DNA of 64,000 nucleotides, from positions 1 through 64,000 of the IMG/VR virus record IMGVR_UViG_3300021962_000040; one strand, 5' to 3'. This document shows positions 1 through 8,418 of this stretch, one piece after another (within the stretch, counting starts at the first letter, position 1; every line of letters begins with the position of its first letter). Source of the stretch: a virus. Below the pieces are notes generated by a model. That model worked only from the letters and a program-made list of their open reading frames with translations, did no database searches and had not been told where the DNA came from. The translations under genes were made by a program, and so were the position numbers.

Positions 1-612
1 CATTAATGTATCTACATTAATAACTCCTTGAAGAGTACCGCTCTCTAATGCATATGCAATATTAAGAGCCATACCTGTTATCATCCAGGAATCATATAGA
101 TTTGTTGTATTACAATTCCAAGCATTAACTTTTTTACTCCACTTGTCATCATAAATACATTCAAAGTTAGAGTTATCTACAGTAGGTATTCTACCAGATG
201 TGTCATCTATAACTTCATAATTCCAAAGTTTTGCTAAAAGAAGAGTAGATTTAATTGTTTCAGCATTATTAAGAGATTCATAAAAGTCTTCATGACTAAT
301 AATAAAATCTGCTTTTTCATAATCCCCAACAATTACAATGTCATGCTCTTTAGCAACAACTTTAATTCTATCTAGTGATACGGGACACTTAGGTAATACA
401 AAAGCCCTCTTAAAAGTTTTCCAACTAAATGTTGTTTCAGTTAAAAGTTTGTCTTTTATATACTCATACTTGTCCGGATCTTGAACACATAATACTGGAT
501 CAACAGTGTCAAGATTTGAAGAAGATAGCACCCCATATACAGGGGCACTATCTAATCCAAAGTGTTGTAATACTGTTTGATCTAAATCTTGATAAACAGA
601 TTTACTTGCCAT
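1..612 (-). CDS. Hypothetical protein, C-terminus cut by window edge
   Basis: The reading frame opens at an ATG at 610-612 and stays open to base 1, giving 204 residues with no stop, so the 3' end lies outside the window. The start overlaps the stop of the upstream AAA+ ATPase gene (TAATG), the usual coupling in this arm. The protein begins MASKSVYQDL and mixes hydrophobic beta-type segments (IVIVGDYEKADFII) with acidic stretches. I recognise no catalytic motif. Position directly after the MoxR/VWA pair suggests the same operon; function unknown. Confidence 0.85.
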   Translation of the reverse strand, partial: MASKSVYQDLDQTVLQHFGLDSAPVYGVLSSSNLDTVDPVLCVQDPDKYEYIKDKLLTETTFSWKTFKRAFVLPKCPVSLDRIKVVAKEHDIVIVGDYEKADFIISHEDFYESLNNAETIKSTLLLAKLWNYEVIDDTSGRIPTVDNSNFECIYDDKWSKKVNAWNCNTTNLYDSWMITGMALNIAYALESGTLQGVINVDTLM

Positions 613-1883
613 TACTTCATTGTCATTTTGATGATATCTGGATTCATCATCATCTTGTTAAACTTCTGTTTGTTACCATTAAAGATTGTACGTACTACCA
701 AATACTTTAAGTCATTGGTGAAGTAATCCTTAGTAGAAAGAGAAATCAAACGGTCAGTTACTTTCTGACTAATTGTATTGTCTTTTGCATATACAACTGC
801 ATAGTTAGCCAAACGTGTTGCAAGAGTTGAAGCAATGTCCGCTCTGTAGTTATCACCACTACCAATACAAGACTTAAGTTCACCCAAGATGTATGACTCA
901 TTATCATGTGTCAACAAATCTTTAGGTGTAACCAGCTTGTCCAGTTTGTTATTAATAAATACAGTGAACATGCTTGCAAATGCATCTCCTACAGAACCTT
1001 CACCAATCATTTGGATCATACCTAAGTTATCCTCAAATGAATCAAAGCTAGAAATAGCATTGAAGAAAGTTGTAATAGATCTTGCATTAGTTTCAGTTGT
1101 AACTAATTCAGGATGCATCAACAAGAAGTTAATACAACGTGAGTCAATACCTGCTTCCTCTGCCCAACGTGCCCATACATTAATGTCAAACCTTAAGTTT
1201 GCAGTAATGTAACGTGTCTTTTGTGCAGCATCTACAGAATTAACCATGTAATCACCATTGTCCGGGTTTGATGTCAAGATGATGTGCCAATCTTTTGGAA
1301 GAGACCATGAGATATAAGTCTGACGGTCAATCAATTCCATAACCGCTTGAATAAATCTCACATCAGCACGGTTCCAGTCATCAAGTAATAGAATACCTCC
1401 TTCTTTTTTATCTGCAATCCATTCAGGAGCACAGTAAGACATTCTGTTCTTACCTGTCATCTTATATCCATTCTTTAGATATTCAGATACAGCAAGTTCA
1501 TCCACCCAAATTCCTACTTTCTTAACTACAGTTCCAGCCATGTTAGCTAGATCAGAAGAAGCTGCTGCTCTTTGAGCTGCTGTGTAATTTACTAAATCTG
1601 GAGAGTTTGTTGGCATAGCCTGTTCTTTGTACATCTGAAACTGACGTACAGGAAAACCTACTAAGTCACCAAGCTCCTCAATCTGTGCTAAGTTTAACTT
1701 TACAAAATTTAAATTGTGTTCTTGAGCAAGTTCAACAACTGTTGAAGTCTTACCAATACCTGATTCACCCATAACTTCAATAGCAACCGGTGGTTTGCCT
1801 TGAGCTTGCAAGAATCTGTTGTTGTTAATAATGTGGTTTACGAAACCTTTGAGATCATCAATGTTTAAATTTACTTGTGCCAT
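612..1883 (-). CDS. MoxR-type AAA+ ATPase
   Basis: 423-residue AAA+ ATPase of the MoxR/AAA_5 type. Walker A GESGIGKT lies at residues 39-46, Walker B ILLLDD at 164-169, and a sensor-1 region TSNPDNG at about 204-210. Arginines follow in the AAQKTRY segment. MoxR ATPases act as chaperone-like remodelling factors, normally with a VWA-domain partner that binds the substrate. Here the gene immediately upstream in the operon (1890-3050) encodes exactly such a VWA protein, 6 nt away, so the two probably form one complex. In a phage the target is unknown; assembly of metal-containing or multi-subunit complexes is the usual guess for the family. The domain call is firm, the role is inference. Confidence 0.9.
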   Translation of the reverse strand: MAQVNLNIDDLKGFVNHIINNNRFLQAQGKPPVAIEVMGESGIGKTSTVVELAQEHNLNFVKLNLAQIEELGDLVGFPVRQFQMYKEQAMPTNSPDLVNYTAAQRAAASSDLANMAGTVVKKVGIWVDELAVSEYLKNGYKMTGKNRMSYCAPEWIADKKEGGILLLDDWNRADVRFIQAVMELIDRQTYISWSLPKDWHIILTSNPDNGDYMVNSVDAAQKTRYITANLRFDINVWARWAEEAGIDSRCINFLLMHPELVTTETNARSITTFFNAISSFDSFEDNLGMIQMIGEGSVGDAFASMFTVFINNKLDKLVTPKDLLTHDNESYILGELKSCIGSGDNYRADIASTLATRLANYAVVYAKDNTISQKVTDRLISLSTKDYFTNDLKYLVVRTIFNGNKQKFNKMMMNPDIIKMTMK

Positions 1884-1889
1884 AATTGA

Positions 1890-3050
1890 TTAGTTTAATT
1901 GAATTGTTTTACCAGGTAAATGTTCTGTCTTATGAGATCTGCTACTAAGAACCCATAAAGTATTCTTAGGACAGTTCTCAGGAGAACTACATTCACCATC
2001 TGTTAAATATATAAGAGCTGTATAACGCCCATGGTCATTAAAATGATTAATTACTGGTTGGAAATCAGTGCCTCCGCGGCCTTTGATGTTCCAATCTTTT
2101 TTAGGATTAAAGTCTTCAACAGAATTAATCTGAGTATCACACTGTGCAACTGTAATCTTGTGACCAGTCTTATGCATGTGATGTAACTCATTCATAAATT
2201 CTTTAAGTTCATCACTACTTACAGATCCAGATGTATCTACACCTACAAGTATGTGATTCTTATGTTTAATCTTCAATCCGGGATTCTCACTGTATCTTTT
2301 ATTATACTTTCTTCTGAGCTTCTTTGTAAAGACAATGGATGAATTCCCAACAAATCTTCTGAGATAAGCTTTCCAATCAAACTTTGGAGGTTCAATTGTA
2401 AAAAGTCTTCTAAATATCTCAGCTAACTCACCAGGTAAATGACCTTGTCTTTTCTCTGTTTGCTCAGCTGCCTCCTTAAGCTGATGATCAATCTGTTTTT
2501 CAATAAGCTTTTTTTCAGCTTCTGATAAATCATCAAACTCTTGCCAAGTCTTGTGATCATAAATACTTTCACCGTCCATTTGAGACATAATATTCTCAAG
2601 TGTTTCTGAAGTACCATTATCACGTGCTTGTTGAAGTAATTCATAATAAACTTTTGTACCGGCCTTAGCAGGAAGATTCAACTCTGGAAACTGGTCAAGA
2701 GTTAATCCACCTTCAGGTAAATATTTGCTATCAATATATTGATTGATCTCAAGATCAGCTGCAATATTAAATAGTCTGTGGTCCGGATACATATCCTTTA
2801 CAGTCAAGTGACCAAAAGCAATATGCAGAAGCTCATGCTTCAAAAGACCTGTTGTATGTTCTTCAGATAAGGGATCAACAAAATCTGGATTTATAGAAAG
2901 CTGTACACCAATACCGTGTTTACTAACACCTGCAGTAGGAATATCTTTTCTATATTTTTTGTTGAGACCAATCAAGAACAAACCATAAAAAGGTTCTGTG
3001 AATATCAATAGCTTAGAAGCCTTTGATATTTTGTCAATTACGTTTTGCAT
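1890..3050 (-). CDS. Metallopeptidase-like / VWA-domain protein, MoxR partner
   Basis: 386 residues with two modules. The N-terminal half carries HELLH at residues 72-76 followed by a further His at 81, a zinc-metallopeptidase HExxH signature. The C-terminal half is a von Willebrand A domain with an intact MIDAS: DTSGS at 272-276, a GGTD segment near 325, and the LTDGE aspartate near 350. This two-part architecture matches what I know as the DUF2201 family (peptidase-like plus VWA) that travels with MoxR ATPases. Start at 3050 overlaps the end of the upstream gene by 17 nt. Likely role: substrate-binding and/or proteolytic partner of the adjacent AAA+ ATPase. Whether the peptidase is active cannot be judged from sequence alone. 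Confidence 0.85.
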   Translation of the reverse strand: MQNVIDKISKASKLLIFTEPFYGLFLIGLNKKYRKDIPTAGVSKHGIGVQLSINPDFVDPLSEEHTTGLLKHELLHIAFGHLTVKDMYPDHRLFNIAADLEINQYIDSKYLPEGGLTLDQFPELNLPAKAGTKVYYELLQQARDNGTSETLENIMSQMDGESIYDHKTWQEFDDLSEAEKKLIEKQIDHQLKEAAEQTEKRQGHLPGELAEIFRRLFTIEPPKFDWKAYLRRFVGNSSIVFTKKLRRKYNKRYSENPGLKIKHKNHILVGVDTSGSVSSDELKEFMNELHHMHKTGHKITVAQCDTQINSVEDFNPKKDWNIKGRGGTDFQPVINHFNDHGRYTALIYLTDGECSSPENCPKNTLWVLSSRSHKTEHLPGKTIQLN

Positions 3051-3423
3051 TTTTAGGCCATTTAACTTTTACATGTACACCATCTATGGGTAGCCCAAGA
3101 CTATCCACTGAATTATAAACTAAATCTGTAACACAATTGAAGAAGTAAGTTTTCAATGTCTCATCTCCAATTAGTTCAGGATTAGTTTTAATTTCATCAT
3201 AGATGTTATCAAAACTCAATAAACTTAGATTATCAAATCCAAATTTGTTTAGGTAATCACGTCTCCTATGAGACTGGATACCTTTAGAAAGAAGTTTTAC
3301 ATACACTGAATCCAAGTTTAAGTTTATGATATTACTTACAGCAATCTCAAAATCTTCTTTCCCGGCATTAAGCATGCGTTGTAACTCCAACAATTCTGCT
3401 AGTTCTAATTTTGTATCAATCAT
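3034..3423 (-). CDS. Hypothetical protein, 129 aa
   Basis: 129 residues, mostly helical in character, beginning MIDTKLELAELLELQRML, with a basic segment SHRRRDYLNK in the middle. It overlaps both neighbours (17 nt with the VWA gene, 8 nt with the 115-aa gene), which supports translation as part of this operon. I recognise no domain. Confidence 0.75.
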   Translation of the reverse strand: MIDTKLELAELLELQRMLNAGKEDFEIAVSNIINLNLDSVYVKLLSKGIQSHRRRDYLNKFGFDNLSLLSFDNIYDEIKTNPELIGDETLKTYFFNCVTDLVYNSVDSLGLPIDGVHVKVKWPKNAKRN

Positions 3424-3763
3424 TTATTTCTAATGTTTTCTTCATCCAGTCTGGACGAACCTTGGAATTTAACTGAACTATCCATTCTTTTGCAGAAGGA
3501 ATGTAATTGTTACAATCCTCCTTAACATGTTGTTCTCCAACATATCTTGTGTATACTGTTTTACCATCTGAGTTGATAAAACTTTTTCCAAATAATTTTT
3601 CTGCTTCAAAGATCCCTTCAGAATGGTGACGGAAAAGCCTATGATTTGAATGACCAAGCCAAGACTTGGTTTCATCAAACCACTCATGAATATGTAAATA
3701 ATCTTCAGGTTTTCCTCCCCATTTCCTTGCAGAGCTTTTAGCGTGCAAGTTTGGATGGGCCAT
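3416..3763 (-). CDS. DUF6915-like hypothetical protein
   Basis: 115 residues with a distinctive conserved-looking pattern: MAHPNLHAKSSARKWGG at the start, IHEWFDETK, RLFRHHSEGIFE and EQHVKEDCNNYIPSAKEW. From memory this matches a family of small phage and plasmid proteins of unknown function (DUF6915). The many His, Cys and acidic residues could bind metal or form a nuclease-like site, but that is speculation. It overlaps the 129-aa gene downstream and shares its start region with the stop of the 126-aa gene upstream. Confidence 0.75.
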   Translation of the reverse strand: MAHPNLHAKSSARKWGGKPEDYLHIHEWFDETKSWLGHSNHRLFRHHSEGIFEAEKLFGKSFINSDGKTVYTRYVGEQHVKEDCNNYIPSAKEWIVQLNSKVRPDWMKKTLEIND

Positions 3764-4143
3764 TAAATATCAAATATAGATAGATCTTCCCAAGAGTATT
3801 CTTCTACAGTTCTCTGACTATACTCTACATTAGCAGTCATAGTATCAAGATCAATAGTAATATTACCAAAACCACCCTCATTGTTATACCAATCAGCACC
3901 TTCAATGGCGTCATCAATAAACTCATAGCAGTCATTTTGTAATAAGTTATACTCATGATCAGTCATGTATGAATTACTAACCATATCTCTTGAGTAATGA
4001 TATTTTCCTGTGACATCATAATATAGTAAGTCATCAATATCACCACTATCTCCTGATCCAGAGAAAGTAATCTCTATTTTATTTATTCCTTTGTCTTTTA
4101 GCTTTACCAGAATTGGTAGGATTTGTTGTGATAGTTTTGCCAT
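3763..4143 (-). CDS. Hypothetical protein, DUF6878-like
   Basis: 126 residues. The N-terminal part reads KGINKIEITFSGSGDSGDIDD, a pattern I associate with an uncharacterised family (DUF6878) found in phages and mobile elements. The rest is acidic and aromatic (DWYNNEGGFGNITIDL). The start overlaps the RusA-like gene by 65 nt in another frame, a longer overlap than usual here; an internal later start is possible but would remove the conserved segment. Function unknown. Confidence 0.7.
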   Translation of the reverse strand: MAKLSQQILPILVKLKDKGINKIEITFSGSGDSGDIDDLLYYDVTGKYHYSRDMVSNSYMTDHEYNLLQNDCYEFIDDAIEGADWYNNEGGFGNITIDLDTMTANVEYSQRTVEEYSWEDLSIFDI

Positions 4144-4507
4144 TAGGATTTATTTCAATTATTACTCCTGGATTTACCTTGTCATATTGATAATCAAAAA
4201 ACACAGGTTTAATGAAATCAACATTGTCATCTTCTATCCAACCAAATGTGACCATGTCATCTTGAACGGTCTGGGCTGGATTAATATAGTCAAACTTATG
4301 TTTGGTACCTCTAATAAATGTAAGGCCTATTTCCACAGGAAGTGTGTGTTTAGCTAATTCAGCTTTGAATGCATCAGCATATTGTACATAATAATTCTTT
4401 GCAGTCTTTCTGTAATTAACTACTGTTTTACTGGCAATAAAATATTTGCCGGTCCAACGTCTACCATTCTTTGATGATGGTACGTTTCCTGGTATAAAAA
4501 ACTTCAT
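4079..4507 (-). CDS. rusA: RusA-like Holliday junction resolvase
   Basis: 142 residues. It begins with the RusA-type opening FFIPGNVPSSKNGRR and carries the acidic cluster expected of the family: D73 in HKFDYINPAQTV, D83/D84 in VQDDMV, and D93/D94 in GWIEDDN, preceding a basic C-terminus (KAKRQRNK). RusA enzymes are dimeric endonucleases that cut four-way DNA junctions, here presumably resolving recombination or replication intermediates before packaging. It overlaps the primase gene by 4 nt (ATGA type), placing it in the replication operon. Confidence 0.85.
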   Translation of the reverse strand: MKFFIPGNVPSSKNGRRWTGKYFIASKTVVNYRKTAKNYYVQYADAFKAELAKHTLPVEIGLTFIRGTKHKFDYINPAQTVQDDMVTFGWIEDDNVDFIKPVFFDYQYDKVNPGVIIEINPNGKTITTNPTNSGKAKRQRNK

Positions 4508-5484
4508 ACTTTATATAATGCTTCCTTTAAAAGCGGTTTTAAATGTTGATGTGTTTGTTCAAAGCCATGTTCTTTAACGGCATCTGATATGTCTTTGCAT
4601 ATAGTTAGGGCTGTTCCATTGATATTATATGCTTTTGCATATCTTTCAATAGCCTTATGTCCTGCATCATCATTATCAAATAAAGTTATTATCTTCTTGT
4701 ACTTTGTCTTAAGATTCTCAATGATATAAGCTTTAATAACTGTATTCTCACTGTCCGGTGCTATAACCTCTATGTTATAACCAAATCCTTTTAAGCACAT
4801 TGCATCTTTCAATGAAGAGCAAATAACTAAATAGGGTTGGTCATACTTAAGTTGATCAAGACCTTGAATGTGTGATTTAAGCTTATGGAACTTGTGCTTC
4901 TTCTTAAATGGTTGATAGATCTTATATGGGTTACCGTCTTTATCACAGTAAGCATAGATGTGCTCACCTTCAATTTTTAATTTACTGACAGTACCATCTT
5001 CTTCCTTAATCATATTATAATACTCAACAGGCTTGACATTAAATTCTTCAAGCATTGTCTTTCCTATTCTATAACTTAACCAATAAGCAGAGTCTAAAGT
5101 ATTCCATTCTCTTGGATTAACATAATCCAGTTCCCACTTAGTGTGTGGGTTAAGCTCAACAGATTCTTGACCTTGATTCTTTATAAAGACATTATAATCA
5201 TGGACAAGTTTATCACATGCTGTGGCATAATCAATGCCAAATAGCTCCATGACAATGGTAATCTTGTTACCAAACTTACCAGTTGAGAAATCTTTAAATA
5301 AATACTGCCTCTGTACTTTATCTACATAAATGCAGAAACTAGGAGTCCTTTCTGAAGGATTCCATGCAGATTTAATTTTGATATCCTGACCTGTAAGTTT
5401 TTCATTAAGACCTAAGTAATACTGAAAAGCCCAATAGCTTGGAACCTGGTTTACTTCAACAATAACGTTTTTTGTACTGAACAT
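4504..5484 (-). CDS. DnaG-type primase with TOPRIM domain
   Basis: 326 residues. The N-terminal part (about 35-100) resembles a primase zinc-binding-type domain without its cysteines: WNPSERTPSF, then YLFKDFSTGKFGN. The TOPRIM region carries LVICSSLKDAM (219-229) and LFDNDDAG (268-275). The DxD pair is intact, but the first TOPRIM motif has Ser where a catalytic Glu is usual. Shorter than bacterial DnaG, with no helicase-binding domain visible. Role: RNA primer synthesis for phage replication, probably with the DnaB-like helicase at 7465-8418. Its first seven residues, MFSTKNV, are identical to those of the SSB-like gene upstream. Confidence 0.8.
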   Translation of the reverse strand: MFSTKNVIVEVNQVPSYWAFQYYLGLNEKLTGQDIKIKSAWNPSERTPSFCIYVDKVQRQYLFKDFSTGKFGNKITIVMELFGIDYATACDKLVHDYNVFIKNQGQESVELNPHTKWELDYVNPREWNTLDSAYWLSYRIGKTMLEEFNVKPVEYYNMIKEEDGTVSKLKIEGEHIYAYCDKDGNPYKIYQPFKKKHKFHKLKSHIQGLDQLKYDQPYLVICSSLKDAMCLKGFGYNIEVIAPDSENTVIKAYIIENLKTKYKKIITLFDNDDAGHKAIERYAKAYNINGTALTICKDISDAVKEHGFEQTHQHLKPLLKEALYKV

Positions 5485-5490
5485 AAATTA

Positions 5491-5520
5491 AAGAGGGAAG
5501 GCCCGGAGGCCCTCCCTTAT
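5491..5520 (-). terminator. Strong GC hairpin between SSB-like and primase genes
   Basis: In an AT-rich gap, GGGAAGGCC and GGCCCTCCC pair around a CGGA loop with one mismatch. On the minus strand it is followed by CTTTAATTT, only a weak T-run. It sits just after the SSB-like gene, so it could be a partial terminator or attenuator that makes more SSB than primase mRNA, or an mRNA-stabilising 3' hairpin. Confidence 0.6.
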
Positions 5521-5535
5521 TTAACTGATTACTAA

Positions 5536-6201
5536 TTATAGATCAAAATCATCTCCTGAGTTACCTGAAGTAGGCTCAAACCCAGAAGTTGCTGCTGCTT
5601 CTTTTTTAACAAGCTTTCTTACATGCTCATCATAATTGAAGGTCAACAATCTACCTGCAGTAGAACCAACTGCTTCAAGTGGTAAACCTGTCTTAGATAA
5701 ACGTGGCAAATGTAAATCTACATTTACATAACCATCATTATTTTCCCACTCACGGCCACCAATACAAGCATTAATGTACTCAGTATTTTTGAAGATTTGC
5801 TTACATGCATTTGAAAACTGCTCAAGTGAGTTAGCTTCAATCATATCTACTTCATCTCTCTTACCGGTAACATCTGCTAAGAAAGCAATTGCTTTTACCA
5901 TCTCATCTGCAGCTACAATCTTTCTACCTGTAGGAAGAGTTGTATCTTTATAAGGATAAGGAGACATTCTAACACGTCCAACCTGACCTTGATAACGTGG
6001 TCCATTCTGATTGTCTGCATCTACCAAGAAACCTTGGAATTCTCCACCAACTGGTTCTGTTTCTACATTTAAAATGATATTAAATGCTTGTGGATCATAA
6101 GGGGTAGCATCAAAGCTCAAACTGTTGATTTTTACTTTGTGATTACCTGGTCCAATTACTGGACTTACTCTGTTTGCTGAAACGTTTTTTGTACTAAACA
6201 T
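5536..6201 (-). CDS. Putative single-stranded DNA-binding protein
   Basis: 221 residues. It has a beta-rich body (HKVKINSLSFDATPYD, FNIILNVETEPVGGEFQGF) followed by a low-complexity linker and the acidic-hydrophobic tail SGDDFDL. Such a tail is the hallmark of phage and bacterial SSBs, where it recruits replication partners. It lies between primase and a RecA/Sak4-like ATPase, consistent with that job. No OB fold can be proven by eye. Start chosen at the MFSTKNV methionine, matching the primase N-terminus. Confidence is moderate for function, high for the gene. Confidence 0.65.
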   Translation of the reverse strand: MFSTKNVSANRVSPVIGPGNHKVKINSLSFDATPYDPQAFNIILNVETEPVGGEFQGFLVDADNQNGPRYQGQVGRVRMSPYPYKDTTLPTGRKIVAADEMVKAIAFLADVTGKRDEVDMIEANSLEQFSNACKQIFKNTEYINACIGGREWENNDGYVNVDLHLPRLSKTGLPLEAVGSTAGRLLTFNYDEHVRKLVKKEAAATSGFEPTSGNSGDDFDL

Positions 6202-6229
6202 GTGATTTGATTTTTAAAATTTAAAGTTA

Positions 6230-6916
6230 CTATTCATTTTCATACTTCTGGATACATTCTTTAACAAGTTGAAGATCATTTTCAATGAACTCCTCCTCAA
6301 ACATACCCATTGGGGATTTACAGGTATTCTCACCATCTGTTTGTGTTGCAAACACATAGTTAAGCTTACCATCATCTTCTTTAATTACTCTACCAAATAA
6401 AACAATTGAAAACAAACCTTCTAATGTAAGAGAGTTGTCAATCATTTTACCTACAGTTTTGGCTTTGATTCTACGTTTACCATTGATATCAGTGCTATCC
6501 TCTGAGTGTGTTAAAAAGAACACATAGAGATCATCTCTGAGATCTTTTGGTGCTTTAGCAACTGCTGCAAGATTTGCTGCAATAGAAGTAAATTTATCAT
6601 AACCCTTCTCAGCTGCTTTGTCAAAGTATTCAAAGCTTGACATATATTGCCAGTCATCAATAACTAAGTTCTTGATGTGTGGCATCTTCTCACTAACATG
6701 CAACATTGCTTTCAATACACCTGGACCAGAGGAAACACTCAATAGATTTCCTTTAGGATTTTCTTTATCCAAAGCTGTGTATTTGCTTTTCCAACCTTTA
6801 AAAGGTAAAGGTTTGTTAGCAATGTTAATGATTACCGTTTCACTAGGATTTAAGTTCCTAATGGATGTTGATTTACCTGAGCCTGACTCAGCAATTACTA
6901 ATACACTTTGTGCCAT
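6230..6916 (-). CDS. Sak4-like RecA-fold ATPase
   Basis: 228 residues. Walker A is at the very N-terminus (AESGSGKST, residues 9-17) and a Walker B-like LVIDDWQYM follows about 85 residues in; then FFLTHSED and a basic RRIKAKTVGKMID segment. The short single-domain layout with an N-terminal P-loop matches Sak4/AAA_24-type phage ATPases, which promote single-strand annealing or recombination together with SSB. The SSB-like gene is directly downstream, which supports that pairing. The exact subfamily is inference. Confidence 0.75.
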   Translation of the reverse strand: MAQSVLVIAESGSGKSTSIRNLNPSETVIINIANKPLPFKGWKSKYTALDKENPKGNLLSVSSGPGVLKAMLHVSEKMPHIKNLVIDDWQYMSSFEYFDKAAEKGYDKFTSIAANLAAVAKAPKDLRDDLYVFFLTHSEDSTDINGKRRIKAKTVGKMIDNSLTLEGLFSIVLFGRVIKEDDGKLNYVFATQTDGENTCKSPMGMFEEEFIENDLQLVKECIQKYENE

Positions 6917-6934
6917 ATTTACTTGATTTACTGT

Positions 6935-7468
6935 TTACTTTTTCTTTTCTAGTCTGCTTTCAATTCTTTCTATTGCATTGGCAATTCTGTCTAAAGCATC
7001 AACTATACCTCTGTAAGAGAACTTCTCATCTGGATCAGGTAATTCTTGAAGATTCAAGATTTCCTTTACTTCAGAAGCATGTCTGTTAGAAGCATCATTA
7101 ATAACTTTCAATTCAGCTACAGGGATCAAGTATCTTTCAAAGCCTGCATTAGAAGTAGTAAGTTCATACTCTTCTTTCCAATATGGATTATTCTTTAGAA
7201 GATACAATGTTCTTTTTGGATCTTCAGAATCATAATCAATACTTACAAACTCAGTATAGATATCCTGACTTTTTTGTAATTCACTAGGAAAGAAACTGAT
7301 ATACAAATCATCTTTCCCTGGGGGTCTATAAGCCATCTTTGGAATAAACAAAGCATCTGGCATTCCTGAAGCATCAAAGTAATCTTGATGTTCAGATCTT
7401 AATAAATTGACTTTTGATTTTCTTTCTTCTGGAGTCATTTGTTTTTCTTGATTTTTAGTACTTATCAT
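6935..7468 (-). CDS. Hypothetical replication-module protein, 177 aa
   Basis: 177 residues beginning MISTKNQEKQMTPEERK, close to the MFSTKN start of two nearby genes. The C-terminal third is helical, ending in a Lys/Glu-rich coil (DALDRIANAIERIESRLEKKK), which suggests oligomerisation. It overlaps the helicase gene by 4 nt. No recognised domain. Position between DnaB-like helicase and Sak4-like ATPase suggests a replication or recombination accessory. Confidence 0.7.
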   Translation of the reverse strand: MISTKNQEKQMTPEERKSKVNLLRSEHQDYFDASGMPDALFIPKMAYRPPGKDDLYISFFPSELQKSQDIYTEFVSIDYDSEDPKRTLYLLKNNPYWKEEYELTTSNAGFERYLIPVAELKVINDASNRHASEVKEILNLQELPDPDEKFSYRGIVDALDRIANAIERIESRLEKKK

Positions 7469-8418
7469 CGGGTTTGTGTTGGAGGAGTTGGCATTTCCAT
7501 AATTTCCATTTGTGCAAATAAGCCTTTGAAAAAGCTCATTCTTGTATCACCATTACGTGCTTTTAAGAAATGTAGAACCAAAGTTGCATCATCTTCAATG
7601 ATATATCTATCAGGACCATAATATCTAATCTTTTGTTTAGCAGGTCTATTAATACCAATCAAAGTATCAGCATGCTGTAACATTGCATCTGAACCAAATA
7701 TATCTGATTCTAATATGTAGTTACCATACTTCCCATCTACAGCTCTATCTGGATTATCAATATTTCTATTAAGTTGTGAAAGCACAATAAATAGAACAGG
7801 GTAATCCCTCTTTGTTTGTGTAAAAAATTCTCCTAGCTCAAATAGCATATCTAAGCTATTGTTTTGATAAGGTGCTCTCTTTACCAACATTGTGTGGTCA
7901 AGAGTTATAATAGTCTTCTGTCCTTTATGAGCATCCATGTACATATCAATCTGCTCACGCATTTGATTGACAGTCATAGGTGTACTAATAATATCAACAG
8001 GATACTTAACTCTTCCTTTTGCATACTCATGACATTTGTTCAAGACATCATTAGTTAGTTTAGAACCGGCACTACATAATTCTTTGTATGTTTTACCAGT
8101 GATTGATGAGAACTCTCTTAAAGCAGATGTTCTACCAACCATCTCAAACTGAAATTCTAAAGCTCTGAAATCATCATTGGGATTCAGTGAAAATGATTCC
8201 CTGATAATCTGATCTTTAATTAGAGTTTTACCTGAACCAGGTCTTCCTCCTATTACAGTAAGTGTATTCCATTCTAAACCATCTGTTGTAGCATCATTGA
8301 ACTTGGGCCATGGTGTATATATAGACTTTTCAAGTCCAGCAGATCTTTTCTGCATATACTTAAGGGCTTCATTGAATGAAGCATATTGCCCGTTCCAGGC
8401 TTTTTCTGGTTTACTCAT
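7465..8418 (-). CDS. DnaB-like replicative helicase (C-terminal RecA domain)
   Basis: 317 residues. Walker A GGRPGSGKT (57-65) follows a short N-terminal segment ending in GLEWNTLTVI; then a Walker B region KTIITLDHTML and LFIVLSQLNRNID, the typical H4-type helicase SQLNR motif. Compared with DnaB (about 450 residues) the N-terminal primase-binding domain is missing, leaving essentially the RecA-like motor. Probable hexameric 5'-3' helicase of the phage replisome. It overlaps the gene upstream by 4 nt. Confidence 0.85.
   Translation of the reverse strand: MSKPEKAWNGQYASFNEALKYMQKRSAGLEKSIYTPWPKFNDATTDGLEWNTLTVIGGRPGSGKTLIKDQIIRESFSLNPNDDFRALEFQFEMVGRTSALREFSSITGKTYKELCSAGSKLTNDVLNKCHEYAKGRVKYPVDIISTPMTVNQMREQIDMYMDAHKGQKTIITLDHTMLVKRAPYQNNSLDMLFELGEFFTQTKRDYPVLFIVLSQLNRNIDNPDRAVDGKYGNYILESDIFGSDAMLQHADTLIGINRPAKQKIRYYGPDRYIIEDDATLVLHFLKARNGDTRMSFFKGLFAQMEIMEMPTPPTQTR

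Noticed and set aside
429-710. Plus-strand frame of 93 residues
   Set aside because: It lies opposite the real minus-strand genes, has no domain-like sequence, and neighbouring gene order explains the DNA fully.
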